Shown: positions 25,990 to 35,121 of the stretch, in pieces | How the letters are laid out: each line of letters opens with the position of its first letter | How positions within the stretch are numbered: position 1 is the stretch's first letter | From: CAVZBW01 sp963773635 | Lineage (GTDB): Bacteria > Actinomycetota > Acidimicrobiia > Acidimicrobiales > RAAP-2 | Length of the DNA: 64,000 bases | Reading direction: 5' to 3' | Assembly (NCBI GenBank): GCA_963773635.1 | Contig: CAVZBW010000005.1 | Location: forward strand, 2,542,001-2,606,000 | The notes under the pieces: model-generated | The model's input: the letters and a program-made list of their open reading frames with translations, nothing else | The model's database searches: none | What the model was told of the DNA's origin: nothing | Program-made: the position numbers and the translations under genes

Positions 25990-26631
25990 ATGACAGTGAA
26001 GTGGTCCGCTGGTCAAGTGGTGGTGCTGAACGGGGCGCCGCGCTCGGGGAAGTCAAGGATCGCGCAGACTATTCAGGAGACCTTCGACGGGCCGTGGATG
26101 AACCTTGGGGTCGACGTCTTCGCTCGCTCGGTCACCCCGCGGCGCTTCCGGCCGGGGATGGGGCTGCGGCCCGGCGCCGTGGCCCCCGAGGTCGAGGCCC
26201 TGGTACCGGCGTTCTTTGCCGCCCTCTACGAGTCGGTGGCCGCCCACAGCCGCCAGGGCCTCCACGTGGTGGTCGACGTCGGGCACCACGACGGGTACTC
26301 CAAACCGCTCGGCACGCTCCATGATGCGGCGAGGCGCTTGGCGGATCTGCCGGCGTGGTTGGTCGGGGTGCGGTGCCCCCTCGAGGTCATCATGGCGCGC
26401 CGCGACGCAGGTGAGCCGGGCCGCGAAGGCGAGTACGCCGACAGCGGTCCGGGCGGGGAGGTCCCCTACCCGGTGCGTCTCTGGCAGGAGGCCGTGCACG
26501 TGCCCGGGATCTACGACATCGAAGTCGACACGTCGGAGCTCTCGCCCGAGACGTCCGCGGCCGTGATCGCTGCGCGTCTCGACGGTCCGCCGCCCTCGGC
26601 GTTTCGGCAGCTGGCAGCGATGGCTGGTTGA
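25990..26631 (+). CDS. Chloramphenicol phosphotransferase-like P-loop kinase
   Basis: A 213-residue small-molecule kinase with Walker A in VVLNGAPRSGKSRIAQTI and the CPT-family blocks GPWMNLGVDVFARSV, LHVVVDVGHHDG and VGVRCPLEVIMARR with the lid arginines. Chloramphenicol phosphotransferase adds phosphate to the drug; many homologues have other substrates, so resistance should not be assumed. It follows the methyltransferase by 33 bases and may share its transcript. Confidence 0.8.
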   Translation: MTVKWSAGQVVVLNGAPRSGKSRIAQTIQETFDGPWMNLGVDVFARSVTPRRFRPGMGLRPGAVAPEVEALVPAFFAALYESVAAHSRQGLHVVVDVGHHDGYSKPLGTLHDAARRLADLPAWLVGVRCPLEVIMARRDAGEPGREGEYADSGPGGEVPYPVRLWQEAVHVPGIYDIEVDTSELSPETSAAVIAARLDGPPPSAFRQLAAMAG

Positions 26632-26685
26632 GCCGACGCCCTGGGCTTCACCCGCGCCACCGGGAGACACCAAATCGGCCCTTCC

Positions 26686-27459
26686 TCATTTCCTTCTCCC
26701 TATCACGTGGGTCAGCGACGCCAGTCGGCGGTACGGGTCTCTTCGGCCCGCCTCCTCTTCGGCACGTACCAGCTCGTCGAAGTGCTCCCCGGGGGTGAGG
26801 TCCCCCCAATGGTCGGTGAAGAGGCGAACGCCATACCAGGCAACGACATGAACGCCCCGATGGGCAAGGACGGTAATCACCTCCTCGGGCTCGTCAGCAC
26901 GTAGTCCGCCGAGGCCGAGACGATTGTCGTAGTACCGAGCATCGAAACTGTCGATCGCTGTCGACCAATTGCCGGCCATGCCGGCTCTCATGGCGAGACT
27001 CGCACGGTTTCTCGTGAGCAACGAGAGGAGCCCACCGGGCTTGACGATGGTGGCCAGCTTCCTCACGCCCTCCTCCAGCGAGGGCAGATACATCAAGAGG
27101 CCGTGGCACAACACGATGTCGAAGCCCCTGTCGGTGACCTCCCCGAGCGCGTCGATGTCACCCTGTCGCAGGGTCACCCGCGCTCGAACGTCTGCCGCCT
27201 CGTGGGCCAAGTCGGCGCGCGCCCGATCCAGGAGCTCGACGGAGATGTCCATGCCCGTCGAGCGATAGCCTGCCCGGGCGAGCGCCCTGAGCTGCGTGCC
27301 CTGGCCACAGCCCACGTCGAGGACCTGTAGGGCATCATCGGGGTGTGGTAGGTGGGAGAGAAGCTGGCGGGTCACCAAGGCCTGGCGCACCAGGTTCCGG
27401 ACATTGCCAAGCCCCTCCTGCCAGACCCTTTCCCCCGGCCACCACGCAGCGTCGGTCAT
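26686..27459 (-). CDS. SAM-dependent methyltransferase (SmtA/CmoA-like)
   Basis: A 257-residue class I methyltransferase: WPGERVWQEGLGNVRNLVRQ, motif I LQVLDVGCGQGTQLRALA, STGMDISVELLDRA, the QGDIDAL acidic motif and FDIVLCHGLLMYLP. The pattern resembles SmtA/CmoM-type enzymes acting on tRNA or small acids. AAAGGAGG five bases upstream fixes the ATG at 27459 (MTDAAWWPGE) rather than the ATG six codons earlier. Confidence 0.85.
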   Translation of the reverse strand: MTDAAWWPGERVWQEGLGNVRNLVRQALVTRQLLSHLPHPDDALQVLDVGCGQGTQLRALARAGYRSTGMDISVELLDRARADLAHEAADVRARVTLRQGDIDALGEVTDRGFDIVLCHGLLMYLPSLEEGVRKLATIVKPGGLLSLLTRNRASLAMRAGMAGNWSTAIDSFDARYYDNRLGLGGLRADEPEEVITVLAHRGVHVVAWYGVRLFTDHWGDLTPGEHFDELVRAEEEAGRRDPYRRLASLTHVIGRRK

Positions 27460-27710
27460 GCCCCTCCTTTCCGGCACTCAGGAGCGGTTCGTTCTCACCC
27501 GGCCCTCCGCTCGCTCGAGGTCCATTGGCACATCTTTCAATCCCGCACAGGTGTAAGAGGATTCGCACACCGGCCAATCCTCTCAGGCGGCCCGACCAGA
27601 TCCGGTAGATCTGGGCGGTGATCTTCACAGGGTCAGTTGCTCAGTGGCCTGGTCCAACGCCGGCCGCTTGACAGGCCCGAATTACATTGGTGTCATTTAC
27701 CGGAGACGAG

Positions 27711-28301
27711 ATGCCGCCCGACCGTGTCGACTCGACGGAGGCTGCGATGGACAACGCCCTGGACAAGGCCTCTGTGCGCAAGATGCTCGAGGACGCCCAG
27801 GACTACACCTGGAAGATGCAGGACATCGGGCTGCTGGGTTTGCAGCTGGACGATCGTCGGGAATACCGCCTGCACGTCTGGGATCCGAGCTACTCCGTCG
27901 AGGAGCCCCCCGTTCACGACCACCCCTTCGACTTCACCTCCACGATCATCGTGGGTGAGATGACCAACACTCGCTACGAGGAGAACCCCTCCGGTGCCGA
28001 GTACAACCGTGTGCGGTACTCCCCGCCCGATGAAGATGCCCGCAGAACCGATACGGTCAGGCTGTCCGCGACGCCAATGACCCTCACGGAGGGCGATCAC
28101 TACTCTCAGCTCGCCCACGAGCTGCACGACAGTCGACAGCTTCCGGGCACGGTGACGATCATCCGGCGATCGTTCAAAGAAGTCACCGCCGAGCTGACGG
28201 TCTGTCGTCTGGACGAGGACACCTGGGTCTCCGGGCAGTCACGTCCGGCCACGCCTGAGGAGATCAAGAAGATCACCGCCACTGCGCTGGCGTGGTTCTA
28301 G
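27711..28301 (+). CDS. Putative cupin-fold metalloprotein
   Basis: A 196-residue protein. The block EEPPVHDHPFDFTSTIIVGEM holds closely spaced histidines as in a cupin first motif, and LTEGDHYSQLAHELHDSRQL resembles the second, so a metal-binding beta-barrel with possible dioxygenase activity is likely. No named family is recognised. GGAGACGAG precedes the ATG at 27711, but ATG at 27747 (MDNALDKASV) is possible. Confidence 0.5.
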   Translation: MPPDRVDSTEAAMDNALDKASVRKMLEDAQDYTWKMQDIGLLGLQLDDRREYRLHVWDPSYSVEEPPVHDHPFDFTSTIIVGEMTNTRYEENPSGAEYNRVRYSPPDEDARRTDTVRLSATPMTLTEGDHYSQLAHELHDSRQLPGTVTIIRRSFKEVTAELTVCRLDEDTWVSGQSRPATPEEIKKITATALAWF

Positions 28302-28450
28302 CGCGACCGGTCCACCTCGACCTGGGCAAGGGTGCGCTCGGTCGTCGAACCGAGGGTTGCCACGCCGTTGTCCAACTGCCCCTTGAAGGACCGGGGCCAC
28401 GCTCATAGCCTTTGGAAAGGACTTGCTCATCGGGTCTGCAAGGGGGAGAA

Positions 28451-30022
28451 GTGGCGAAACCGGATGCACCCCAGGGCGTGACGGCTGTTGAGAGCAACGA
28501 TCACACCACGACGACGGTGTCGTGGCCGGCTCCCCCGGGGAGCGATGGCTCCTGGACCTACGAGCTTGACCTCTTTCCCCGACGCCTGCACTTCGCGAAC
28601 AGCGGCCGGGAGTTCGCGATCCCCGCCGCCCTGATCGGGTCTGGCGCGGACGCTGAGGTTCGCAACGTCGACCCTGAGGGAAGGAGTGCGCCCACCACCG
28701 TCCATATCGATGGAGCCGGCCCAGCCACCCTCGGAGGACGAGGGTGGCGGTACGCCTCCTGGGCATTTTGGTTCCTGCTCCTGATCTTGGCGTTGACCTT
28801 CGGTGCGCTTGCCATCTGGACACCCGCCGGCGCAGCTCATCAGGCCGCCTATCAGCGGGCTTGGTATTCCTCGGCGCTCGCCGTCGCCGTCATCTTCCTG
28901 GCTCTGACCCCTGCGCACCTGGCCGACCGCGAGTTCGGGGTCTGGGGTCTCGTGGTCGGGCAGGATCGTCGCATCTCGACCTCAAAGACGCAGGTCGCGC
29001 TCTGGACGCTCCTGGTCGGCTTCATGCTGGTGTACCTCGTCTCCCAGACGTGGTTCGGCCACGCGCAACACGTCTTCGACGGATTCGTACCCAACGGCAG
29101 CAATGCTGGGACCGGCAACGTATGGGGGGACTACCTGATCGAACTCGGGGCCCCATTCGCCGGCCTCGTGATCGCCAAGGCTGCCGTCACCACCAAGGTC
29201 CAGGACGGGACGCTGCAGAAGCCCGCCGCACAGGCCGGGGAGGCGAGCGTGAGCCAGGTCGTCACGGACGACTCGGGCAGCGTCAGTTTGGTCGACTCGC
29301 AGTACCTGTTGTTCAACCTCGCCGCCCTCGTCTACGTGATCGTGGGCTTCGGGTCGCGGGGAGCCATCCCGGCGATCCCCTCCCTCTTGCTGGCCCTCAC
29401 GGGAGCCTCCGCGGCCACCTACGCCGGGAACAAGGCCATCGCACAGAACGCTCCGGTCATCCAGTCCATCTCGCCCCTCTCGCAGAGCCCGGGTAACCGG
29501 GTGGAACTGACCGGGATGAACCTCGTACCCGACGGCACCACGCAGCCTCCGACGGTGACCATCGGCGGGGCGGCCGCCTTGCTGAACTCCGGATGGAGCA
29601 CCTCGCAGCTGGAGGTGACCGTCCCGGCCGACGCGGCGATCGGTTCGGCCAAGGTCGTGGTCACGACGGCCGCTGGAGCCGCCTCGGCGCCGCAAGCCAT
29701 GACCGTTGTCGATGGCGATCCGGTCATCCTCTCGGTCGAGCCCCCTCGTGCGGCACCGGGCGCCGACATCACGGTCTCGGGCACAGGGTTCTATTCCGGC
29801 CTCGACGGTGGCACCATCGCCATGGTCAATCTGGACTCGGACCAACGCCAAGTCCACGAGGCCCTGTCGGCGCGCCTCCAGACCTCTCGATCGGGATTGG
29901 ACCAACTCACCGTGCAAATTCCTCCCGGCGTTGGGTTCCAGCGAGGAGATGGTGTCGGGGTGACCGTCACCACCAATCGGGCCAAGAAGTCCGCCGGCGT
30001 CTCCTACGTCATTGGTCCCTAG
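28451..30022 (+). CDS. Membrane protein with four helices and two C-terminal IPT/TIG domains
   Basis: A 523-residue protein. Residues 1-90 look like a fibronectin-type beta domain (APQGVTAVESNDHTTTTVSW). Membrane helices follow at about 105-125, 140-160, 180-205 and 295-330 (ASWAFWFLLLILALTFGALA and others), with a conserved stretch ISTSKTQVALWTLLVGFMLV. The last 190 residues hold two IPT/TIG-type immunoglobulin folds (PVIQSISPLSQSPGNRVELT and PVILSVEPPRAAPGADITVS). A surface-anchoring or sensing role is possible. The GTG at 28451 has AGGGGGAGAA upstream. Confidence 0.7.
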   Translation: MAKPDAPQGVTAVESNDHTTTTVSWPAPPGSDGSWTYELDLFPRRLHFANSGREFAIPAALIGSGADAEVRNVDPEGRSAPTTVHIDGAGPATLGGRGWRYASWAFWFLLLILALTFGALAIWTPAGAAHQAAYQRAWYSSALAVAVIFLALTPAHLADREFGVWGLVVGQDRRISTSKTQVALWTLLVGFMLVYLVSQTWFGHAQHVFDGFVPNGSNAGTGNVWGDYLIELGAPFAGLVIAKAAVTTKVQDGTLQKPAAQAGEASVSQVVTDDSGSVSLVDSQYLLFNLAALVYVIVGFGSRGAIPAIPSLLLALTGASAATYAGNKAIAQNAPVIQSISPLSQSPGNRVELTGMNLVPDGTTQPPTVTIGGAAALLNSGWSTSQLEVTVPADAAIGSAKVVVTTAAGAASAPQAMTVVDGDPVILSVEPPRAAPGADITVSGTGFYSGLDGGTIAMVNLDSDQRQVHEALSARLQTSRSGLDQLTVQIPPGVGFQRGDGVGVTVTTNRAKKSAGVSYVIGP

Positions 30023-30044
30023 GGACGGCCCCGGCCGGGTCGTC

Positions 30045-30500
30045 GTGGTCCGGGAGGCCCAGCTCCGCGACGTGCCGCGACTGGTCACGCTGATCGCCCT
30101 TGGAGCGGTCGTCCCGCCGGAAGAGGAGCCCGACCTCGGGCCCGACGGGCTGGCACCGTATCGGGCGGCCCTTCAGGAGATCGGGGCCACCCCGGACTGT
30201 GCAGTGCTGGTGGCCGAGCAGGACGGGGAGGTCGTGGGCATGTGCCAACTCGTGGTGTTCCGCCATTTCCAGCGGAACGGCGGTCGGTGCGCCGAGATCG
30301 AGTCCCTCCACGTCCGACCCGAGTGCCGCTCCACCGGCATCGGCAGCACCCTTCTGGAGGAGGCCGTGGCCCGCGCCGCCGCCGCCGGCTGCTACCGGGT
30401 CCAGCTGACCAGCAACAAGGCCCGCACCGACGCCCACCGCTTCTATGAGCGGCACGGTTTCGTCCCGTCCCACCAGGGCTACAAGCGGCTCCTCCCCTGA
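30045..30500 (+). CDS. GNAT family N-acetyltransferase
   Basis: A 151-residue acetyltransferase: VREAQLRDVPRLVTL at the start, VVGMCQLVVFRHF, AEIESLHVRPECRSTGIGSTLL with the acetyl-CoA-binding R-x-x-G-x-G pattern, and DAHRFYERHGFVPSH. It transfers acetyl from acetyl-CoA to an unknown amine. It begins just after the IPT protein gene. Confidence 0.87.
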   Translation: MVREAQLRDVPRLVTLIALGAVVPPEEEPDLGPDGLAPYRAALQEIGATPDCAVLVAEQDGEVVGMCQLVVFRHFQRNGGRCAEIESLHVRPECRSTGIGSTLLEEAVARAAAAGCYRVQLTSNKARTDAHRFYERHGFVPSHQGYKRLLP

Positions 30501-30552
30501 CCGGACGCCGGTCTCCGTGGCGTGTCACTGTACGGAGAAGGGAGGTCCATTC

Positions 30553-31161
30553 GTGAAGGTCGAGATCTACGCCGACGTGTGGTGTCCCTTTGCACATGTG
30601 AGCTTGCGCACTCTCAAACCCGTCCGTGACCAACTGGCACCCGAGGCGCCGATCCTCGTACGGGCGTGGCCCCTCGAGCTGGTCAACGGGACGCCCCTCG
30701 ACCCGGATCTGACCGCGGTCCACGTTGCTGAGCTCCGTCGCGACGTGGCCCCAGAGCTGTTCACCGGCTTCGATCCCGGCGCCTTTCCGACCAGCACTCT
30801 GGGGCCCCTGGCCCTCGTGGAGACGGCCAACGAGATCGACCCGTGGTTGGGCGAGAGCATCAGCCTCGAGCTGCGCGACATGCTCTTCGAGCAAGGCGCC
30901 CGGCTCGACGCCAGGATGCTCGCGGATCTCGCCCGTCGCAGCGGTTTGGACGAGACGGTCATCGAGGACCGCGAACGGGTCGTGTCTCGCCTGGCCGAGG
31001 GCCGCCGGCGCGGCGTGCAGGGATCTCCGCACTTCTTCATCGGTGAGAGCGGGCTGTTCTGTCCGCTGCTCGACATCGAGAGAGACGAATCTGGTGGATT
31101 GCACATCAAGGAGCGGCTCGAACGGCTCGAAGCCTTCGTGCACGATCAGCTCTCGCCGTAA
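30553..31161 (+). CDS. DsbA/FrnE-like thioredoxin-fold protein
   Basis: A 202-residue protein with the DsbA-family fold: VKVEIYADVWCPFAHVSLRT at the start, a helical insert, and RRRGVQGSPHFFIGESGLF containing the cis-Pro loop. The active site reads CPFAH with one cysteine instead of CxxC. It therefore resembles hydroxychromene-carboxylate-isomerase or glutathione-transferase kappa-type members more than a disulfide oxidase. GGAGGT six bases before GTG fixes the start. Confidence 0.8.
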   Translation: MKVEIYADVWCPFAHVSLRTLKPVRDQLAPEAPILVRAWPLELVNGTPLDPDLTAVHVAELRRDVAPELFTGFDPGAFPTSTLGPLALVETANEIDPWLGESISLELRDMLFEQGARLDARMLADLARRSGLDETVIEDRERVVSRLAEGRRRGVQGSPHFFIGESGLFCPLLDIERDESGGLHIKERLERLEAFVHDQLSP

Positions 31162-31276
31162 GACGCTGCCCGTCCGGTGGCGAGCGCGGCGTAGGAATCC
31201 GCTCGTCGCTTGCCACCGTTGACGGGATCAGGGGGTTGCGGCGGTCAGTGGGGGCACCGCCACCGGCGACATCGTC

Positions 31277-31483
31277 GTGACCATCGAAGAGGCCCGGCCG
31301 CCCGAGATCGTTCCCCTGGTCGTCGCTGCCTTCCAGCTCACCCCCCGCGAACGCGACGTCACCCAACTCGTCCTCCAGGGCGTGGATACCAAAGACATCG
31401 CCAAGACCTTGCACATGTCCAGCTACACGGTCCAAGACCACCTCAAATCCGTGTTTGAGAAGGCCGATGTCCGCAGCCGGCGC
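31277..31483 (+). pseudogene. C-terminal fragment of a LuxR-type regulator
   Basis: The frame reads the end of a LuxR helix-turn-helix regulator: ARPPEIVPLVVAAFQLTPRE, RDVTQLVLQGVDTKDIAKTL, SSYTVQDHLKSVFEKADVRS. Similar residues continue upstream without a start. The homology stops at about 31483, exactly where an unrelated fragment on the other strand begins. Confidence 0.65.
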
Positions 31484-32046
31484 GTAGAGGCGTCTCGCGA
31501 CGAACGCCAGCATGTCGGCGGACTCGCCGTCGATCCATTGGGCGTCGTCGACGACCACCACACGGGCCGGGTCTCGGCCGCCCGTGCGAGCAGTGTGAGG
31601 ACGGCAAGCCCGACGAGAAAGCGGTCCGGCGGTCCGGCTTGCACGCGACCGAAGGTGCCGTCGAGCGCGAGCCGCTGCGGAGGGGGGAGGACATCCAACC
31701 GGTCCAAGGCGGGCACGAGCAGCCGGTGGATGGCGGCGAAGCTGATGTCCTGTTCGACTTCGACGCCACCGGCCTGGATCACCGTGAACCCTTCCGCGGT
31801 GGCCATGGCGGACTCCAGGAGCGCCGTCTTGCCGATCCCGCCTTCCCCACGGACGACCAGCGCCCCACTCAAACCGGTGCGGGCCGCATCGAGCAAGGCA
31901 GTGACCGCAGCCTGTTCTGCCCCTCTCCCGACGAGTTCGATGGCGCCGAGTCTTGCAGCCAGACGCTGCCCCTCGCACCGTCGATCACCTTGGTTGTCGA
32001 GCCGGCCGGCGAGGATTCGACCTGGTGACGCCCTATGGGCGGCCAC
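31481..32046 (-). pseudogene. N-terminal ATPase fragment of a large LuxR (LAL-type) regulator
   Basis: The minus strand encodes the ATPase N-terminus of a LAL-type regulator: ELVGRGAEQAAVTALLDAAR, Walker A in VVRGEGGIGKTALLE, and, after a frameshift near 31573, Walker B in VVVVDDAQWIDGESADMLA followed by FVARRLYAP. The remaining 600 or more residues and the DNA-binding domain are missing. It ends at the junction with the LuxR fragment on the opposite strand. Confidence 0.65.
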
Positions 32047-32111
32047 GGACCGCGAGCGGCCATGGACACCTGGTAGAGGTCACGTCAGGAAGAGCGTCGG
32101 AGGTATCCACG

Positions 32112-33242
32112 ATGAGAGTGCTGGTAGTCGACGCAGGGTCACACAGCTTGCGCCTCGTTGTCGTCGCCGACGGGCGTCGAGAGCGAGAGGATGCCACCGA
32201 GTCGGTGCCGGGATCCCCAGAGGCGGCCGCCGTCTTCGAGAGGTTCCTCGCTGACCTCGGCCCGATAGATGCCGTGGGCTACCGGGTCGTCCACGGCGGT
32301 CCACGGATCACCGCTGCCACCCGGCTCGACGATGGAGTACTCGACGACCTCCGGCGGGTGGCCCCCCTGGCGCCGCTGCACGTTCCGCCGGTGATCGATG
32401 CCGCGGAGGCACTTCTTGAACGGCTCCCTGATGTCCCGCACGTGGTGGCGGTCGATACCGCCTTCCATTCGACGATCCCCGAGGCCGCCCGCACCTACGC
32501 CTTGCCGGGCGACTGGCGACGGCGGTGGGACCTCCGACGTTACGGCTTCCATGGCCTCTCGTACGCTTCGGCCCTTCCCCGAGCGGCCCATCTCCTGGGC
32601 CGGAGGGCGAGCGACATGCACGTCGTGCTCGCTCACCTGGGCGGCGGATCTTCGGTGTGCGCGGTCCGGGAGGGTCGCAGTGAGTGGACCTCGATGGGGG
32701 CCACTCCACTCGAGGGCCTGGTGATGGCCACGCGAAGTGGAAGCGTGGACCCCGGCCTGTTGCTCGACCTCCTCGACCGTCACGGGCTCTCGATTGCAGA
32801 GCTCCGGGACGGACTGGAGCACCACTCCGGCCTGCTCGGCCTGTCGAACGGGCGCAGTCCGGACACCCGGGATCTCGTGGCAGCGGCCGGCCAGGGGGAT
32901 CGGGCCGCCCGCCTCGCCCTGGACGTCTTCGCGCTTCGAGCCCGCCAGGGGATTGCTGCGGCCGCCGTCTGCCTGGAGCGCCTCGACGCCATCGTCTTCA
33001 CCGGAGAGATCGGTGCCGACCAGCCCGAGCTGAGGGAAGCCATCTGCCTCGGTCTGGGACCGCTCGGGGTCGTCGGAGGGCTCTTGCCGGTCGTGAATGA
33101 AGACGCCGTGGTGAGTCAACCCGGCGTCCAAGTCCCGATCGTCGTCCTCACCGTAGGGGAGGATCTCGAGGTTGCCGCCGAGACCTCCCGGCTCCTCGGT
33201 GGAGGATCGGCACCCGGCCGCCCCGTCGCCGGGCGGGCGTGA
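32112..33242 (+). CDS. ackA: Acetate/propionate kinase family protein
   Basis: A 376-residue member of the acetokinase (ASKHA) family: MRVLVVDAGSHSLRLVVV, then GYRVVHGG, VDTAFHSTIPEAARTYALP, YGFHGLSYASALPRAA, LAHLGGGSSVCAV, DTSMG-like EWTSMGATPLEGLVMATR, GRSPDTRDL and FTGEIGADQPELR. It interconverts acetate (or propionate) plus ATP and acyl phosphate. The usual NAGSSSLK start is changed to DAGSHSLR, so activity or substrate may differ. No phosphotransacetylase gene is adjacent. GGAGGT precedes the ATG. Confidence 0.88.
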   Translation: MRVLVVDAGSHSLRLVVVADGRREREDATESVPGSPEAAAVFERFLADLGPIDAVGYRVVHGGPRITAATRLDDGVLDDLRRVAPLAPLHVPPVIDAAEALLERLPDVPHVVAVDTAFHSTIPEAARTYALPGDWRRRWDLRRYGFHGLSYASALPRAAHLLGRRASDMHVVLAHLGGGSSVCAVREGRSEWTSMGATPLEGLVMATRSGSVDPGLLLDLLDRHGLSIAELRDGLEHHSGLLGLSNGRSPDTRDLVAAAGQGDRAARLALDVFALRARQGIAAAAVCLERLDAIVFTGEIGADQPELREAICLGLGPLGVVGGLLPVVNEDAVVSQPGVQVPIVVLTVGEDLEVAAETSRLLGGGSAPGRPVAGRA

Positions 33243-33311
33243 TGAAATTGACGATCTTGCCGTCCGATCGTACGTTGACGTCGAACTGGTAGGCGGCGTG
33301 GGGAGCGCGCG

Positions 33312-34496
33312 ATGACCGTGATGGCAGGGAACTCGCTCGCCGTGTTGGAGCGCGCTCGGGGTCTCCGCGAGCTCGTGCAGAGCGAAGCGGCCGCCTCCGA
33401 AGAGCTGCGCACGTTGTCGGCCCCGATCGTCGAGGCCATGTGGAGCAGCGGCCTGATGCAGGCGATCAACCCGGTGGAGGCCGGAGGGATCGAGCCGTCG
33501 TTCCGAGACATGATCGAGACCTGGATCGAGATGGCTTGGCAGGACGGGTCGTTCGGCTGGATCGGGATCGCCAACCTGCCGTCGTCGGCGGCCTTCGCCG
33601 CCTACCTGCCCGACGAGGGCTTCTCTGAGGTCTTCGGCGCCCATGGCGGTCGGGTGACCATGGGCGGCCAGTTCTTCCCGAACGGCCAGGGCCAGAGCGT
33701 CGAGGGCGGTTACCGACTCTCGGGTTCATGGAACTTCGGATCCGGCACCGGGCACTCCGAGTACATCTGCGCCGGGTTCCTCCCCATGGACGACGGCGCC
33801 ATCCGGTTCGTCTCGGACGGCGTCCCGGACCTTCATGCGGCGGTGTTGCCCCGCTCGGAGGTGACGTTCACCGACGGGTGGTACGTGCAAGGCCTCAAGG
33901 GCACCGGGTCTTACGACTACAACACGCATGACGTGTTCGTACCAGGCCATCGCACGTTTCCGCTCTTTACCCGCGAGCCCCACCGTGGAGCCAGCCCGGC
34001 GTTTCGGATGGGCCTCATGGCGATCACCGCAGCGGGCCATGCCGGGTGGGCCCTCGGTGTGGCGAAGAGCATGCTCGACGACGTCACCACGCTCGCCTCG
34101 ACCAAGGTTCGCATGGGTCATATGTCGGTATTGGCCGACCGATCGTCGTTCCAGAGGGGCCTGGCCCATCACGTGGCCATGTGGAGGGCCGCCCGCTTGC
34201 TGGTGCTGGACGCGTTCGAGACCGCGGAGGCCGCGGTGGCTTGCGGCGAGCCGCTGACACCCCAGATGCGGGCCGACATGCGCATCGCCGCCGTCTACGC
34301 CACCGACGCCTCACGCGAGTGCACACAGTGGGCTCACCTCGCGGCGGGCACGGCGGCCATCCGCGAGGGCAGCCGGTTGGAGCGGGCGTTCCGCGACATG
34401 TACACCGGAACCCAGCATGCGTTCATCAGCGAAAAGGTCGCCACCGACGCCGCACAGGTCTGGCTTGGCCTGGTCGAGGACCAGCGCGGCCTGTAG
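33312..34496 (+). CDS. Acyl-CoA-dehydrogenase-fold flavoenzyme (HsaA/monooxygenase-like)
   Basis: A 394-residue protein of the acyl-CoA dehydrogenase superfamily, nearest in pattern to the flavin-dependent hydroxylase group (HsaA, DszC): MWSSGLMQAINPVEAGGIEP, DGSFGWIGIANLPSSAAFAA, GGYRLSGSWNFGSGTGHSEY, GLKGTGSYDYNTHDVFVP, then a helical C-terminal domain. These enzymes use reduced flavin from a partner reductase to oxygenate aromatics or sterols. The absence of a clear catalytic Glu of true dehydrogenases supports this. No reductase is next to it. Confidence 0.82.
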   Translation: MTVMAGNSLAVLERARGLRELVQSEAAASEELRTLSAPIVEAMWSSGLMQAINPVEAGGIEPSFRDMIETWIEMAWQDGSFGWIGIANLPSSAAFAAYLPDEGFSEVFGAHGGRVTMGGQFFPNGQGQSVEGGYRLSGSWNFGSGTGHSEYICAGFLPMDDGAIRFVSDGVPDLHAAVLPRSEVTFTDGWYVQGLKGTGSYDYNTHDVFVPGHRTFPLFTREPHRGASPAFRMGLMAITAAGHAGWALGVAKSMLDDVTTLASTKVRMGHMSVLADRSSFQRGLAHHVAMWRAARLLVLDAFETAEAAVACGEPLTPQMRADMRIAAVYATDASRECTQWAHLAAGTAAIREGSRLERAFRDMYTGTQHAFISEKVATDAAQVWLGLVEDQRGL

Positions 34497-34498
34497 GG

Positions 34499-34522
34499 CC
34501 GTCGCACGGCAGCTGCGGACGG
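34499..34522. terminator. Hairpin between convergent genes
   Basis: CCGTCGCA and TGCGGACGG pair with one bulge around a 7-base loop, in the 31 bases between two convergent stops. It could end transcription in both directions; there is no T-run. Confidence 0.4.
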
Positions 34523-34527
34523 ACTCC

Positions 34528-34956
34528 CTACAGCGAACCCTGCTCCGCCACCTTGGCGATCCGCTCGAGCCACCATGCGGGGGCGTTGTCCGTGATGTTG
34601 GCGATGTTGGAGTAGTCGTGCCAGCGGCAGATCTTGCCGTCGCGCAGCTCCGTCACCGAGACGAAGGAGTGGTCGATCACCTCACCGGTATGAAACGTCC
34701 AACGCTCGGTGTGCTCGGTCATCACGAGGTTTCCCTCGGACACCATGTGTGTTCCCGGGAGGAGCGTGTAGCCGGTGAGCGGCTCGAGACCGATCTTGAG
34801 GCGGCGGACCACGCCGTCGGGGCCCGTACCACCGGGTCCGGGGGTGCCGACATCGGTGTAATGGGCGTCATCGGTGAGGAGGGCCTTGAGACCCTCCCAG
34901 TCTCGAGCCGCCAAGGCGCTCCAAAACCGCTCGACGATCGCTTTGTTGTCGTCCAT
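34528..34956 (-). CDS. SnoaL-like / limonene-epoxide-hydrolase-like protein
   Basis: A 142-residue NTF2-fold protein: IVERFWSALAARDWEGLKALLTDDAHYTDVG (span), EGNLVMTEHTERWTFHTGEV and VSVTELRDGKICRWHDYSN. The Asp/Arg arrangement resembles limonene-1,2-epoxide hydrolase and SnoaL cyclases. The substrate is unknown. The ATG at 34956 starts the domain (MDDNKAIVERF). Confidence 0.75.
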   Translation of the reverse strand: MDDNKAIVERFWSALAARDWEGLKALLTDDAHYTDVGTPGPGGTGPDGVVRRLKIGLEPLTGYTLLPGTHMVSEGNLVMTEHTERWTFHTGEVIDHSFVSVTELRDGKICRWHDYSNIANITDNAPAWWLERIAKVAEQGSL

Positions 34957-35121
34957 GGGACCCTCAATGTAACGGGGACCGGGGATGGCGTCCTGCGGCG
35001 CAGAAGTTCGCGGGTGGACGAGCGTGAGCCTCCCGTTGCGCCGTAGCGTGGGCCCACGCCCTGGACAGTCCCCCGTGGGAGTGGCGCAGGGCCTCTTGCG
35101 AAGGGCGACGGAGGGGTGATC

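Noticed and set aside
27665..27700. TTGACA box as a promoter for the cupin-like gene
   Set aside because: No acceptable -10 box at 16-18 bases spacing.
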